Shown piece after piece: positions 8,932-19,546 of a stretch of 61,241 nucleotides of DNA. A model generated the notes under the pieces. The model ran no database searches, was not told the origin of the DNA, and was given only the letters and a program-made list of their open reading frames with translations. Numbering within the stretch: position 1 is the stretch's first letter; every line of letters begins with the position of its first letter. A program made the translations under genes and the position numbers. Source of the stretch: Saprospiraceae bacterium (lineage in GTDB: Bacteria > Bacteroidota > Bacteroidia > Chitinophagales > Saprospiraceae); NCBI GenBank assembly GCA_020630775.1, contig JAHDIN010000017.1, positions 1-61,241 on the forward strand, in the 5' to 3' direction.

Positions 8932-10287
8932 ATGTATATACCGAGGGATAGGACATATTGGATAGCACTGGTCGTTGTTTTGTTCCTGCTAATATTTGGT
9001 CTTTTTAAGGCTGGATTATCTATGGATATGAATGCCAACGAACTATGGGGCGCTTTTCAACAACCTTGGGTAAAAAGAGCATTATTAGTAGGGAGTATGG
9101 TAGGTGCTATGTGTGGTTTATTAGGATGCTTCATAGTGCTGCGCAACATGTCTTTAATTGGAGATGCTTTATCTCATGCTGTTTTGCCAGGAATATTCGT
9201 AGCATTTATATTTTTTGGGTACAGTTCTATTGGGTTTTTCTTTGGTGCTTCAGTAGCTGGTATCATAACGGCACTTGTTATATCATGGATTCAAACACAT
9301 GTACCAACCAAGAATGATGCTGCCATAGGAATTATTTTTACTGCGATGTTTTCTATCGGGATTATTGGCATAACCAGTCTCGAATCTGTACATCTGGATT
9401 TAAACCATTTCTTGTTTGGCAATGTCATGGGTATTGGTACAGAAGATATTTATTTGACGGTGATCATCACACTCTTTACCTTTTTGAGTGTTATCATATT
9501 TTTTAGAGCATTATTGATTACCACTTTTCAGCCAACCATTGCTGAGACAATGGGTATTTCTACAAAGGCTATGCATTATTTTCTGATGTTGTTATTGTCC
9601 TTCGCAATTGTTATTTCATTGAGGGCTGTAGGTGTTATTTTGGTTGTAGCTATGCTCATAACGCCCGCAGCTACGGCACTTTTGCTAAGTGATAGGTTTA
9701 AACAAGTCTTGTTTATATCAGCATTAACGGGTGTATGTGCGGCAGTAGTTGGTATTTTCTTAGCCATTTTATTTGATACGCCTCCAGGGCCAACAATGAC
9801 ACTAGTCGCCACATTTTTTTACTTTCTGGCGGTTGTCTTTTCACCTACTAAAGGATTGCTTATAAAATATGTTGACAGCAAAAGAGAGAAAGGGAGAATT
9901 CTCAGAGAAGATATTTTGAGACAAGTAATAAAAAAGCCATTAAAGGAAGGCATGGCCATCGCGTCTATTTCTGAACGTTTGGATCAGAACCCAAAAAAGA
10001 TTTCACGCTTGGCTAATTTTATGTCAAAGTCTAGTCTTTTATCTTTTGAAAATGGTAAGGTTATATTAAGTGAAGAGGGCATCCAGCGTGCAGAAAAATT
10101 GGTAAGAGCGCATAGATTATGGGAGACATACCAAGTGCAGCAGATGGGATTAAAAACAGATCAGATACATGATGAAGCAGATAAATTAGAGCATTTCTTA
10201 ACTGAAGAACTTCTTGATGAGATCGATACAGCCTTAGGGTTTCCAACTACAGATCCTCATGATTCACCAATACCAGTAAAGAGGTAA
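8932..10287 (+). CDS. Metal ABC transporter permease fused to a DtxR/MntR-like domain
   Basis: 451 residues. Residues about 10-310 form an ABC-3 type permease (ZnuB/MntB/TroC family) with eight or so membrane helices and the family motif RNMSLIGDALSHAVLPGI. Residues about 325-450 are a soluble winged-helix plus dimerisation region of the iron/manganese-dependent repressor type, with the metal-ligand signatures VRAHRLWE, IHDEADKLEH and DPHDSPIP. The DtxR cysteine ligand is replaced by Asp (HDEAD), closer to the MntR pattern. The likely role is Mn2+, Zn2+ or Fe2+ import with an attached metal sensor. Neither an ATPase nor a substrate-binding gene is adjacent in this window. A Fur-family gene lies 3 kb away. 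Confidence 0.88.
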   Translation: MYIPRDRTYWIALVVVLFLLIFGLFKAGLSMDMNANELWGAFQQPWVKRALLVGSMVGAMCGLLGCFIVLRNMSLIGDALSHAVLPGIFVAFIFFGYSSIGFFFGASVAGIITALVISWIQTHVPTKNDAAIGIIFTAMFSIGIIGITSLESVHLDLNHFLFGNVMGIGTEDIYLTVIITLFTFLSVIIFFRALLITTFQPTIAETMGISTKAMHYFLMLLLSFAIVISLRAVGVILVVAMLITPAATALLLSDRFKQVLFISALTGVCAAVVGIFLAILFDTPPGPTMTLVATFFYFLAVVFSPTKGLLIKYVDSKREKGRILREDILRQVIKKPLKEGMAIASISERLDQNPKKISRLANFMSKSSLLSFENGKVILSEEGIQRAEKLVRAHRLWETYQVQQMGLKTDQIHDEADKLEHFLTEELLDEIDTALGFPTTDPHDSPIPVKR

Positions 10288-10372
10288 TTGTAGATATCGA
10301 TTATAAATTCACTATTTCTACCTATCAGTTTTATCTAAAAAGTTGATATTTTTTTTTCTAGCATGAACTAGA

Positions 10373-10735
10373 ATGCCTATTTTAATAGCTGTGAAAGTGA
10401 AACAACTCCATTTTACCTTCTGTCACAGACGACCGGATAGATCTTTCTTTTATAAAGGCAAGCAATTTCCGGTCTGTGCGAGATGTACAGGTATTCATGT
10501 GGGTTATCTTACATTTCCCTTTTTTCTTTTTGGGCTATTCTATTTGAATATTTGGTGGACCTTGGCTTTAATAGCACCAACGAATATCGACGGTTTGACA
10601 CAAGCATTTTGTAATCGGGAAAGTAATAATCCATTAAGATTTATAACAGGTGTCATGGCTGGGGTAGGGACAATGTCCATAGTGTCACTTATTGGTAAAG
10701 GCATAGCGAAACAAATTTTATTATTGATAAACTAA
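10373..10735 (+). CDS. DUF2085 membrane protein
   Basis: 120 residues. The DUF2085 signature is present: [20 protein letters not shown], then ARCTGI with the paired cysteines, then [11 protein letters not shown]. Two or three membrane segments follow (about 42-66 and 92-112). The family is widespread in bacteria and archaea without an assigned function; the Cys/His pattern hints at metal or redox chemistry. It is followed after 5 bp by another small membrane-protein gene. Confidence 0.82.
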   Translation: MPILIAVKVKQLHFTFCHRRPDRSFFYKGKQFPVCARCTGIHVGYLTFPFFLFGLFYLNIWWTLALIAPTNIDGLTQAFCNRESNNPLRFITGVMAGVGTMSIVSLIGKGIAKQILLLIN

Positions 10736-10740
10736 CTATT

Positions 10741-10974
10741 ATGACAAACGACGGTAACTTTCCAAACCAACCAGAAGACAAATTGCATGTTGGGTTAACC
10801 ATCTTATCTTTTTGTATTCCATTAGCAGGAGCGATTATATATTTCGTAAAAAAAGATAACGCACCAAATAGTGCTAAAACTGCGTGTTATGCCGCACTTA
10901 TTGGATTTGCTGTAGGTATCGTGCTTAACATTGTATTAGGTGTCGCTGGTGTAGGGATGTCTGGTTTAGAATAA
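10741..10974 (+). CDS. Small two-helix membrane protein
   Basis: 77 residues with a soluble N terminus (about 1-15) and two hydrophobic helices (about 18-36 and 46-70), the second glycine- and valine-rich. It resembles the short DUF4190-like or 'CCC-motif' small membrane proteins common in Bacteroidota, but I cannot place it firmly. The 5-bp gap to the DUF2085 gene suggests co-expression. A hairpin follows the stop. Confidence 0.65.
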   Translation: MTNDGNFPNQPEDKLHVGLTILSFCIPLAGAIIYFVKKDNAPNSAKTACYAALIGFAVGIVLNIVLGVAGVGMSGLE

Positions 10975-10994
10975 TGCAAGAAGAATCATTATGG

Positions 10995-11027
10995 GGTTGA
11001 ATAGTTATTTAAAGTAATTATTCAACC
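10995..11027 (+). terminator. Hairpin after the small membrane-protein gene
   Basis: GGTTGAATAGTTA pairs with TAATTATTCAACC (one G-T pair) around a 7-base loop, 20 bp after the stop. The T-run downstream is interrupted (TAATTCAATTTTCC), so terminator function is likely but not certain. Confidence 0.5.
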
Positions 11028-11102
11028 TAATTCAATTTTCCTGCTTAAAGCTCAAAACTATAAGCTACATTCTGTTGTATATAAGACTGAAAAACAGAAT
11101 TA

Positions 11103-11645
11103 ATGATTTCAAAATGGTTGCTTGTGGGGCTTTTATTCATATCAAATGGCCAGTCTTTAAAAATTGATTTTGGTAAAGATAAGTCTGGAAGTGACTGGTG
11201 GGTCATTAATGATGGTGTCATGGGTGGTTTGTCTGAAGGCAATGCCTTACTGACAGACTCTAGCGTTAAATTTGAAGGCTATGTTTCTTTGGCCAATAAT
11301 GGTGGATTTGCATCAATGAAATCCGAATGGACTAATGTAGATTTAAGCGCCATGGATACCATAGAAATACGCTACAAAAGCTCGGGTATCCAACTGGCTA
11401 TGACCCTAGAGAATCATTATAATTGGTGGCAACCTTATTGTAAGTTCAATCTACCTTCTACTTCTGATACTTTCTCGACTATTCAATTTTCTTTGAAAGA
11501 CTTTGATGAATATAGAGTAGGCAGAAAAACCGGTGTAAAAATTTCCGACCAACAATTAAGTGAAATAGTCAGAATTGGATTTATAACAAATGAAAAAAGA
11601 GAAGGTACTTTTGATTTTGAAGTGGATTATTTCTCTATTCAATAG
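11103..11645 (+). CDS. CIA30 family protein
   Basis: 180 residues with a short signal-like N terminus and one CIA30 (complex I intermediate-associated protein 30) jelly-roll domain: WWVINDGVMGGLSEG, GYVSLANNGGFASMKSEW, then FKDFD-like FSLKDFDEYRVGR and the closing strand FDFEVDYFSIQ. The eukaryotic namesake assists complex I assembly. Bacterial members are uncharacterised and probably bind carbohydrate-like or other ligands outside the cytoplasm. Stop codon TAG. It converges on the gamma-glutamyltransferase gene with only 36 bp between. Confidence 0.82.
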   Translation: MISKWLLVGLLFISNGQSLKIDFGKDKSGSDWWVINDGVMGGLSEGNALLTDSSVKFEGYVSLANNGGFASMKSEWTNVDLSAMDTIEIRYKSSGIQLAMTLENHYNWWQPYCKFNLPSTSDTFSTIQFSLKDFDEYRVGRKTGVKISDQQLSEIVRIGFITNEKREGTFDFEVDYFSIQ

Positions 11646-11681
11646 AATTTAATTTCAGGATTTATTGTCCTAATCTCAAAT

Positions 11682-13145
11682 TCAAAAAACTTCAGCTGCA
11701 CCGATACGCCTTTCATCTGCAGCTGCAGTTATATCTGAATCAATCAAGATAGAATGGACGCCTCCAAAGAACAACGATTGTTCTTCCCATTCATGGATAT
11801 TATGGTGCACTTGATTTATCTCACAGCCTTTTTCAAAATGTAAAATGTCATTCATTATGTGGCACCTTGGTGCGTCGGTGGCTGTATGAAGAGACATTTT
11901 CTTAAATAAAACATTGTTAATGACTTGTCCAATCGCAAATGGAATTCTGCTTGCTCCTCCAGAGCCAGTCAAGTACTTTAATTTATTTGATTCTATATCT
12001 TTAATCATTGATGGCGTCATCATTGAATTCAATCTTGTAGAAGGGATCCACGAATGATTCCCATTAGGCAAAAGAAAAGTTTCTCCCAGCATATTGTTTA
12101 AATGCATCGCTGTTCCAGGAATAAAATAACCGCAACCTTCTCCCAACGAACACGTTAAGCTTATAGCATTGCCCCACTTATCTAATATGTTAAAGTGCGA
12201 AGTACCCTTAAACGCATTAGAGTTTATAACTGATTTTAAACCATTATTTGGATAGAAATTCTCTAGCGTTATTTGGGCTTGGTTTAAATCCTCTAATTTA
12301 TTTTGAGATGATTTTATTGCGGTAGGGACGTCTTGGTTTTCATTAAGCAAATGACCAAAAAATAGTCCTAGACCTAAGCCGCCTTTACTTGGGGAATTAC
12401 AGGTCTGTAAAGTATGCCGTCTGTCTAGTGGGATGGATACTGGATGGATAAAATTGACTTTATATTTTTCGAAATCTTCTCTAGTTAAAAAACCACCTAG
12501 TCGTTTGGCGTCTTCAGCAATCATTTTAGCAATCTCACCTTCATAAAACCCTCTGCGTCCTTCGTATGAAATAAACTCTAAGAAATCGGCCATCTCTGGC
12601 ATTTTAATTTTATCGCCTTCTTTTTTTATAGCCCCATTTTTAAAGAAGATGTCTTCAACACTTAAATCCTGTTTAAAAATTTCAGCTAATAAGTGCAGGT
12701 CATAAGCTTGAAACGCATTGAGTATCACACCTTCTTTAGCATAATTACATGCCGGTTGTATTAAATCTTTAATGGGGATAGAGCCATACAGTTCGTGCAA
12801 TTTAAATATAAAGGCAATGGCTCCCGGTACTGCAGCTGCAGCTAGTCCAACGTTAAAAATTTCGGTTTCATTACCAAAATTTACTTCGATAGGGTAATAA
12901 TGTAAATCTTGATTTAAGTTTTTAGATATTGGTGTTTGACTAAAAAAGTCAAGCATTTCAAATCCTTTTCCATCTTGGTATATCATGGCAAAGCCATTGG
13001 CCCCAGCAGATGCCATGCAGGGCTCAGTAATAAACATTGAACAGAATGAGGCTATAGCCGCATCAAATGCATTACCTCCATTGACTAAAATCTCTTTTGC
13101 GGTAGCTAGTGTCAATTCATGACCACCGGAAAAAGCACCTTTCAT
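11682..13145 (-). CDS. Gamma-glutamyltransferase family protein
   Basis: 487 residues of the Ntn-hydrolase gamma-glutamyltranspeptidase family. The autoprocessing site and nucleophile Thr is in GTSHFNILDKWGNA (about residue 314), giving a large subunit of about 313 and a small subunit of about 174 residues. The oxyanion-region motif appears as TGSGGASRIPFAIGQ. The N terminus begins directly at the catalytic domain (SGGHELTLATAKEILVNGGNAFDAA), with no signal peptide, unlike the usual exported form of 550-580 residues. It may be a cytoplasmic gamma-glutamyl hydrolase or transferase. The start ATG at 13145 is the only reasonable one. Confidence 0.85.
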   Translation of the reverse strand: MKGAFSGGHELTLATAKEILVNGGNAFDAAIASFCSMFITEPCMASAGANGFAMIYQDGKGFEMLDFFSQTPISKNLNQDLHYYPIEVNFGNETEIFNVGLAAAAVPGAIAFIFKLHELYGSIPIKDLIQPACNYAKEGVILNAFQAYDLHLLAEIFKQDLSVEDIFFKNGAIKKEGDKIKMPEMADFLEFISYEGRRGFYEGEIAKMIAEDAKRLGGFLTREDFEKYKVNFIHPVSIPLDRRHTLQTCNSPSKGGLGLGLFFGHLLNENQDVPTAIKSSQNKLEDLNQAQITLENFYPNNGLKSVINSNAFKGTSHFNILDKWGNAISLTCSLGEGCGYFIPGTAMHLNNMLGETFLLPNGNHSWIPSTRLNSMMTPSMIKDIESNKLKYLTGSGGASRIPFAIGQVINNVLFKKMSLHTATDAPRCHIMNDILHFEKGCEINQVHHNIHEWEEQSLFFGGVHSILIDSDITAAADERRIGAAEVF

Positions 13146-13255
13146 TATATTGAATATACGATGATGTCACAAAAGAGCAGAATGGTCGTCTGAAAAGATG
13201 CAAAAATTCTAGTGATTAAAATTGTAGTTGGGATTGATAGAAAAGAATTCGAAAA

Positions 13256-13729
13256 TTACTCTTGCTTATTATCACATGCACCCGCACATTTACCATATAG
13301 ATTCAAAGAATGATGCGTGACATTAAATTTTAAGATATCACCCATCATGTCCTTAATGTTTTGAATTCTTGGATCACAGAATTCCATCACTTTGCCACAA
13401 TCAATGCAAAGCAGATGATCATGCTGTTTGAATCCATAAGACTTTTCGTATTGCGTGAGGTTTTTACCGAATTGATGTTTAGTGACTAAATCGCAATTGA
13501 CAAGAAGTTCAAGTGTATTATATACAGTGGCTCTTGATACCCGATAATTTTTATTTTTCATATGGATATAGAGCGCTTCAGCATCAAAATGGTCTGTTCT
13601 TCTATAAATCTCCTCTAATATGGCATATCTCTCAGGCGTCTTACGATACTGTTGTTTTTCGAGGTGATTTGTAAAAATACTTTTAACCTCTTCTATTATT
13701 TTTTCGATATGTGTTTCTGCTTTATGCAT
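13256..13729 (-). CDS. Fur family metal-dependent transcriptional regulator
   Basis: 157 residues. An N-terminal winged helix (about 15-90; [26 protein letters not shown] and [12 protein letters not shown]) precedes the dimerisation domain with metal ligands [16 protein letters not shown]. The CxxC of that motif, together with CAGAC near the C terminus, forms the structural zinc site. Fur, Zur and PerR cannot be told apart from sequence alone. The gene overlaps the end of the RelA/SpoT gene by 8 bp, so the stringent-response enzyme and this regulator share a transcript. Confidence 0.9.
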   Translation of the reverse strand: MHKAETHIEKIIEEVKSIFTNHLEKQQYRKTPERYAILEEIYRRTDHFDAEALYIHMKNKNYRVSRATVYNTLELLVNCDLVTKHQFGKNLTQYEKSYGFKQHDHLLCIDCGKVMEFCDPRIQNIKDMMGDILKFNVTHHSLNLYGKCAGACDNKQE

Positions 13730-15959
13730 CTTTTATTACCCTAGTAACGTTACTAACCCCTTCAAGTTTACTCATATGTTGCATCACTTGATTGAGTTGG
13801 TCTTTGTTCAATACAAATATGCTGACTTTACCCATAAAATATCCTTCAGTCCCTTCCATTGAAAAGGATCTGATATTTATGCCTAAGGTATTAGATATTT
13901 CATTGGTGATTTTTTGTATGACACCAGGTCCTGAGTCTACACCTTCTATTGATAATTCTACAATAAAATTTGTTTCGTAATTACCAACCCATTCCGCTTT
14001 CAAAACTCTATAGCTAAAGTTTGCTAATAAGTGAGTTGCATTTTTACAATTGACTCTATGGACTTTTAATCCATTACCGGACGTTAAATATCCAAATATA
14101 TCATCACCTTGCACAGGTAAACAACATTTAGCTAGGGAGAAGTCGTATTGGTCAATCGGTTCACCATCAACCATTATATTCGAGCGGCTTTTAGTCTTCT
14201 TAGGTTTTTTCTTTGGTTGGGTTATCGTATCCTGTGGTGCTTGATGTCCTACTTCTTTGACCTCTTCAACTTTCTCACTAACAATTTTGCCATTTTCAAT
14301 TTCATAATTTTTGAAATCTGGCATTTTTATAGAGCCAGTTGCTAGAGCAAAATAAAGGTCTGGTCTATGTCCATAGCCTAAGTTTTTAACTAAGAAATCA
14401 ACGCTTTCTTCAAAGTCAATCTTATTATTCTTCATTTTACGCATCAAAGCTTCTTTGCCTAACTCACCTCTTTGACGCTTTTCTTCTTTCATTGCTGATC
14501 GGATCTTAGAGCGTGCTTTACCTGTTACTGTTAACTTTAACCAGTGCTCTGATGGTTTTTGATTTTTGTTGGTGATTACGGTGACTTGATCTCCGTTTTT
14601 TAGTTTGTGCCCCATCGGGACTAACTTATTATTCACCTTAATGGCCGTAGCATGGTATCCCACATCTGAGTGGATTTCAAATGCAAAATCCAAAGCTGTT
14701 GCTCCTTCTGGTAGCATACGCATATCACCATTAGGTGTAAAAACGAATACCTCTTTTATAAATAGATTTGTCTTAAAATCATTGACGAATTCTAAGGCAT
14801 CTGAATGTTGGGTGTCTAATAAGGCTCTGATGTTATCTAGCCATTTATCATAAACATTATTATTGTCTTTACCGCCTTTGTATTTCCAGTGTGCGGCAAA
14901 ACCTCTCTCTGCAATATCGTCCATTCTTTCTGAACGAATTTGAACTTCAACATACTTGCCAGATGGTCCTATCACGGTGGTGTGTAAGGACTCATATCCA
15001 TTACTTTTTGGAGTAGTTATCCAATCTTTTAATCTTTCGGGAATGGGGTTATAGACGTCGGTAATGATCGAATAAATCTGCCAACAGATACTTTTTTCTG
15101 TCTCTTTTGCGACGTCGACTATAATTCTTACCGCAAAGAGATCATAAATTTCTTCAAAAGGTACCTGCTTCTTTTCAATCTTACTTGCAATAGAAGAAAT
15201 AGCTTTTGGCCTACCTAGTACTCTGTAGTCGACATTAAGTTCATTAAGTTTTTTCGTCAGTGGATTGATAAACTCTTTGATATAGGTAGCCCTGTCTGAT
15301 TCCGAATCTTGAAGCTTCCTAACTAGTTCATTATAATTTTGAGGGTCATTGATTTTTAAGCATATGTCATTGAATTCTGTTCTAATGTTATAAAGACCAA
15401 GTCTGTGCGCAAGTGGGGCATAGATATAGGCTGTTTCAGCAGCAATCCTGATCTGCTTATTTCGAGGCATGGCATCAATGGTCCTTAGATTATGGATCCT
15501 ATCGGCCATTTTGATTAAAACAACTCTGACATCATAAACCAGAGAACTTAAGACCTTTTTGAAGTTTTCAGCTTGCTTGTTTTCTACATTATAAGTACCA
15601 TCCAATTTGGTTAATCCATCAACAATTAAGCTGATTTTTTCGCCAAACATCTCTTTGATCTCCTCTTGGGTGACTTCTGTGTCCTCAACTACATCATGAA
15701 GAAGTGCACAAATGACAGCTGTAGGACCCAATCCTATCTCTTGAAAACATATTCTAGCTACTTCAATTGGATGATAGACATAGGGTTCTCCCGATTTCCT
15801 TCGTTGAAACTTATGCGCTTTTATGATGAGATCGTACGCCTTTTGTAGGTTTTTGAGGTCTTCTGGCGTGCTTTTAGGCTTAACTTTAGCGTATAGAGAT
15901 TTAAATTCTTTCTCTATGGATACGAGCTCTTCTTTTGATATGGCTTTCCCTTTGGGCAT
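13722..15959 (-). CDS. RelA/SpoT bifunctional (p)ppGpp synthetase/hydrolase
   Basis: 745 residues, the standard length of long RSH enzymes. In order: HD hydrolase domain (about 45-200) with intact YHPIEVARI and [11 protein letters not shown], synthetase domain (about 240-370) with [22 protein letters not shown] split over the active site, TGS domain (about 400-465; [20 protein letters not shown]), helical region with a Lys-rich linker, zinc-finger-like segment with [13 protein letters not shown], and a C-terminal ACT domain (about 665-740). Both catalytic halves look intact, so it should make and degrade (p)ppGpp. It sits upstream of and overlapping fur. Confidence 0.95.
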   Translation of the reverse strand: MPKGKAISKEELVSIEKEFKSLYAKVKPKSTPEDLKNLQKAYDLIIKAHKFQRRKSGEPYVYHPIEVARICFQEIGLGPTAVICALLHDVVEDTEVTQEEIKEMFGEKISLIVDGLTKLDGTYNVENKQAENFKKVLSSLVYDVRVVLIKMADRIHNLRTIDAMPRNKQIRIAAETAYIYAPLAHRLGLYNIRTEFNDICLKINDPQNYNELVRKLQDSESDRATYIKEFINPLTKKLNELNVDYRVLGRPKAISSIASKIEKKQVPFEEIYDLFAVRIIVDVAKETEKSICWQIYSIITDVYNPIPERLKDWITTPKSNGYESLHTTVIGPSGKYVEVQIRSERMDDIAERGFAAHWKYKGGKDNNNVYDKWLDNIRALLDTQHSDALEFVNDFKTNLFIKEVFVFTPNGDMRMLPEGATALDFAFEIHSDVGYHATAIKVNNKLVPMGHKLKNGDQVTVITNKNQKPSEHWLKLTVTGKARSKIRSAMKEEKRQRGELGKEALMRKMKNNKIDFEESVDFLVKNLGYGHRPDLYFALATGSIKMPDFKNYEIENGKIVSEKVEEVKEVGHQAPQDTITQPKKKPKKTKSRSNIMVDGEPIDQYDFSLAKCCLPVQGDDIFGYLTSGNGLKVHRVNCKNATHLLANFSYRVLKAEWVGNYETNFIVELSIEGVDSGPGVIQKITNEISNTLGINIRSFSMEGTEGYFMGKVSIFVLNKDQLNQVMQHMSKLEGVSNVTRVIKDA

Positions 15960-16053
15960 CTACTACACCTTAAGCACTAAAATTAAGGATATTAAGGACA
16001 TTAGTAAAGCTTAAATAAGGCTTATTTTTAGTACCTGTATATAATAAAAAGTA

Positions 16054-16061
16054 TATCTTTG
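16054..16061 (+). promoter_or_regulatory. -7 box TATCTTTG for tRNA-Leu
   Basis: A perfect TAnnTTTG match ends 15 bp before the first base of the tRNA, the expected position for a promoter with a short leader. No clear -33 element was identified in the AT-rich upstream stretch. Confidence 0.65.
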
Positions 16062-16076
16062 CGGTCTTGTTTTTTT

Positions 16077-16158
16077 GCGGGTGTGATGAAATTGGTAGAC
16101 ATGCTAGACTTAGGATCTAGTGCTTCACGGCGTGGGGGTTCGAGTCCCTCCACCCGCA
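16077..16158 (+). tRNA. tRNA-Leu (anticodon TAG)
   Basis: The acceptor stem GCGGGTG pairs with CACCCGC at the 3' end, followed by discriminator A. The anticodon stem CTAGA/TCTAG encloses the loop CTTAGGA with anticodon TAG (reads CTA and other CTN codons). A variable arm (GCTTCACGGC-type) and a GGTTCGAGTCC T-arm complete a class II tRNA of 82 bases. CCA is not encoded. It lies between relA/spoT and the trigger-factor gene. Confidence 0.97.
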
Positions 16159-16186
16159 CTTTTTAAAATCCAAACTAATCTCCATT

Positions 16187-17551
16187 TTGAAAGTAGATAA
16201 AAAGGAACTTGATTCTCTCAATGCAGAACTGACATTTACCATAGAAAAGGAGGATTATCTCGATGATTATCAAAGCCGACTTAAGTCTCTGCAAGCGAAA
16301 TCTCATTTAAAAGGATTCAGAAAAGGTAAGACCCCAATAAGCATGATCAAAAAGATGTATGGGGCCCAAACACTTCAAGAATCAGTTACCAATTTAATTT
16401 CTGAAAAAATCAATGAATTAATCACTGGCGATGAATACAATATCATTGGTGAGCCATTGTATTTAGATGAAGAAAATCCACCAGAATTAGATCATACCAA
16501 TCTAACTGAATACACCTATAGATTTGAAATTGGTTTAGAACCAGAATTTGAGGTAAAAGGATTAGAAGAGGGTGTTAGTTTCACAAAGTATGAAATAGAA
16601 ATTAGTGATAAAATGATCGATGAAGAAGTTGAGAATATCACTAAGCGTATGGGTAAACAAGAGAGCACAGATGAGAATATTTCTGATGGTGATGTTATCT
16701 ATTTAAAAGCTCAGGAGAAAGAAGGTGATAGTCTAAAAGAAGAAGGTATTGAGTCTACTTTCTCAGTACAGTTAGATAGCTTGACTGAAGAATATCAAAA
16801 AGCCCTTAAAGGTTCTAAAAAGGGGCATCAATTGGATATTGATGTCTACAATCTCGAAAAGGATTTACCTAAAGAATCTGTAGAGAAATATCTACTAAAG
16901 CTTTCTGATGAAGATGGTGCCGCTCATGAAAATATAGGACCTGTTTTTAGCTGTGAAATCACTGATGTAATCAGAAATCATCCAGCAAATTTCGATCAAG
17001 ATTTTTTTGATAAATACTTCGGTAAGGATGAGGTAAAAACTGAAGAAGAGGCAAGAGGAAGAATCAAAGAATATTTGAATGAATATCATGTTCAAGAATC
17101 AAAGAATTTCTTGAGTCGCGAGGTAATGGAATCCCTAATGGATAAAAATGACGTGGCTTTGCCTGAGGCTTTCCTAAAAAAGTGGATCAATAAAGAGCAA
17201 GCCATGACAGAGGATCAACTTAGCTCATTTTATAAAGAAATGAAATGGAGTCTTATCAAAAAGAAGTTGGTCAACAAATTTGAAATTAAAGTGGAGGAGC
17301 CTGAATTAATGGAGTACTTTGTTAGAGCTGTCAGAAATTACTCACCTTATATCGATGAGGTAAGTTTGAAAAATACTGTCTTTTCACTCATGAAAAACAG
17401 AGAACAATTGAATAAAGCGCTAGATGTGGTGAGTACTGGCAAATTATTTGATAAAATACAAGAAGACCTTAAAACGGAAGCCCAATCTATAGCAAAAGAC
17501 GATTTTTTGGCAAAAGTTAAGGAGATTAACGCCAAAATAGAGAGAACATAA
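16187..17551 (+). CDS. tig: Trigger factor
   Basis: 454 residues. The N-terminal ribosome-binding domain has the signature GFRKGKTPISMI (about 44-55). The middle PPIase-like domain (about 160-250) is divergent, as usual in Bacteroidota, and the C-terminal helical chaperone arms fill the rest. Trigger factor meets nascent chains at the ribosomal exit. It starts with TTG at 16187, 29 bp after the tRNA; an ATT immediately upstream is the only other in-frame option. It precedes clpP and clpX as in many bacteria. Confidence 0.92.
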   Translation: MKVDKKELDSLNAELTFTIEKEDYLDDYQSRLKSLQAKSHLKGFRKGKTPISMIKKMYGAQTLQESVTNLISEKINELITGDEYNIIGEPLYLDEENPPELDHTNLTEYTYRFEIGLEPEFEVKGLEEGVSFTKYEIEISDKMIDEEVENITKRMGKQESTDENISDGDVIYLKAQEKEGDSLKEEGIESTFSVQLDSLTEEYQKALKGSKKGHQLDIDVYNLEKDLPKESVEKYLLKLSDEDGAAHENIGPVFSCEITDVIRNHPANFDQDFFDKYFGKDEVKTEEEARGRIKEYLNEYHVQESKNFLSREVMESLMDKNDVALPEAFLKKWINKEQAMTEDQLSSFYKEMKWSLIKKKLVNKFEIKVEEPELMEYFVRAVRNYSPYIDEVSLKNTVFSLMKNREQLNKALDVVSTGKLFDKIQEDLKTEAQSIAKDDFLAKVKEINAKIERT

Positions 17552-17588
17552 TCTTATAAGTACGGTTATATAAAAGAAAAATCTAGAG

Positions 17589-18296
17589 ATGTCATTAACA
17601 AACGAGTTTAAGAAATACGCTACTAAACACCTGAATATCAATGCAGATTTAGTAGATCATCATGTAGATGCTGCTACTGCAGTACCTAATATCACGGGAT
17701 TCACACCTCAGGTTATAGAAGAGAGACAAATGAATGTAGTAGGGATGGATGTATTCTCAAGATTAATGATGGATAGAATCATTTTCTTAGGAGTCCCTAT
17801 CAATGATTACGTAGCGAATGTAGTGCAAGCACAATTATTGTTCTTAGAATCTACAGATCCTAAGAGAGATGTGCAAATGTTTATAAATAGTCCAGGAGGT
17901 TCTGTGATTGCAGGACTTGGAATCTATGATACAATGCAGTATGTAGCTCCAAATGTAGCAACCATTTGTACTGGTTTAGCAGCGTCTATGGGCTCGGTAC
18001 TGTTAGCAGCTGGAACAAAAGGAAAGCGAACTTGCTTGAAGCACAGTAGAGTGATGATACACCAACCAAGTGGTGGTATGCAGGGCCAGTTTTCTGACAT
18101 GGAGATCACTTATAACTTAATTAAGGATATGAGAAAAGAACTCTATGATATTTTAGCTGAGTGCTCAGGTCAAACTTTTGAAACTATTGAAAAAGATAGT
18201 GATAGAGATAATTGGATGACAGCAACAGAAGCTAAAGAATATGGTCTCGTAGATGAAGTTTTAATAAGAGAAAACGCAAGAAAAGATAAAGCTTAA
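17589..18296 (+). CDS. clpP: ATP-dependent Clp protease proteolytic subunit ClpP
   Basis: 235 residues. The serine protease motifs are intact: catalytic Ser in [14 protein letters not shown], catalytic His in [10 protein letters not shown], and the downstream Asp region ([14 protein letters not shown]). The N-terminal extension of about 45 residues relative to E. coli mature ClpP is probably processed. ClpP forms the two-ring chamber served by ClpX, whose gene follows after 5 bp. Confidence 0.97.
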   Translation: MSLTNEFKKYATKHLNINADLVDHHVDAATAVPNITGFTPQVIEERQMNVVGMDVFSRLMMDRIIFLGVPINDYVANVVQAQLLFLESTDPKRDVQMFINSPGGSVIAGLGIYDTMQYVAPNVATICTGLAASMGSVLLAAGTKGKRTCLKHSRVMIHQPSGGMQGQFSDMEITYNLIKDMRKELYDILAECSGQTFETIEKDSDRDNWMTATEAKEYGLVDEVLIRENARKDKA

Positions 18297-18301
18297 TCAC
18301 C

Positions 18302-19546
18302 GTGGCTACGAATAAAAATAAAAACCAAAAGTGTTCTTTTTGCGGAAGAGATAAGAAGGACACTTTACTCTTAATCGCTGGCGTGGAAGGGCACATCTGT
18401 GAAGCTTGTGTAGAACAAGCTCACGAGATCGTGAAAGAGGAATTAGGTTCGAAAAGTAAATCAAAAAGTGATTTTCAATTTAGCCTTCCTACTGGATCTA
18501 CACCAACGAGCATAAAAGAGTATTTGGACCGATATGTTATTGGCCAAGATGAAGCTAAAAAGTATTTATCTGTATCTGTTTACAACCATTACAAAAGATT
18601 GAATCAAAAAGTAATGGATGAGGTAGAGATAGAAAAATCTAATATTTTATTTGTAGGCGAAACAGGTACCGGTAAAACGCTTCTAGCAAAGACAATTGCT
18701 AAATACCTTAATGTTCCATTCGCTATTGTAGACGCCACTGTTTTTACTGAAGCGGGTTATGTCGGCGAAGATGTAGAAAGTATGTTGAGTCGCTTGTTAC
18801 AAGCTTCAGATTATAATGTGGAAGCAGCACAAAAAGGTATAGTATATATTGATGAGATTGATAAAGTGGCGAGGAAAGTAGATAACCCATCTATCACAAG
18901 AGATGTTTCAGGAGAGGGTGTCCAACAAGCATTACTTAAAATGTTAGAAGGCACTGAGGTTAATGTACCACCGTATGGCGGTAGAAAGCATCCTGAGCAA
19001 AAGATGATTCAAGTTGATACTTCGAATATTTTATTTATCATGGGCGGTGCTTTTGATGGTATCAATAAATTAATTGCTAAAAGATTAAATACTCAAGTTA
19101 TTGGATTTAAAAAGGATACTAAGTCCTTCCATAATGAAGATAACTTGCTCAAATATGTGTCTCACCAGGATTTAAAATCTTATGGATTGATTCCTGAGTT
19201 GATAGGCCGTATGCCAGTATTGACTTATTTAAATCCGCTCGATAAAGAAACCTTAATTAGAATTCTTACAGAACCGAAAAATGCCTTAGTTAAGCAATAC
19301 AAGAAGCTTTTCGAGATTGAGGGTATCAACCTTGTTTTTGGAGAAGATGCTATCTCTTATATTGCAGATAAAGCTATGGAGTATAAATTAGGTGCAAGAG
19401 GATTAAGGTCAATTTTAGAAGCTGTATTAACGGACGCCATGTTCGAAATGCCTTCGCAAAAAGATGTAAAAGAATTTGTCGTTGATGAAAATTATGCGCA
19501 CGACAAAATCAGCAACTCTAATATTTCTAAGTTAAAGGTAGCGTAG
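18302..19546 (+). CDS. clpX: ATP-dependent Clp protease ATPase subunit ClpX
   Basis: 414 residues. An N-terminal C4 zinc-binding domain (CSFCG and CEACV, residues about 11-36) selects substrates and adaptors. The AAA+ module has Walker A GETGTGKT, Walker [10 protein letters not shown], the IGF-like loop (TQVIGFKKD) that docks ClpP, and sensor motifs LGARGLR. It starts with GTG at 18302, 5 bp after clpP, and ends with TAG TAA. A 6-bp repeat array begins at the stop codon. Confidence 0.97.
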   Translation: MATNKNKNQKCSFCGRDKKDTLLLIAGVEGHICEACVEQAHEIVKEELGSKSKSKSDFQFSLPTGSTPTSIKEYLDRYVIGQDEAKKYLSVSVYNHYKRLNQKVMDEVEIEKSNILFVGETGTGKTLLAKTIAKYLNVPFAIVDATVFTEAGYVGEDVESMLSRLLQASDYNVEAAQKGIVYIDEIDKVARKVDNPSITRDVSGEGVQQALLKMLEGTEVNVPPYGGRKHPEQKMIQVDTSNILFIMGGAFDGINKLIAKRLNTQVIGFKKDTKSFHNEDNLLKYVSHQDLKSYGLIPELIGRMPVLTYLNPLDKETLIRILTEPKNALVKQYKKLFEIEGINLVFGEDAISYIADKAMEYKLGARGLRSILEAVLTDAMFEMPSQKDVKEFVVDENYAHDKISNSNISKLKVA

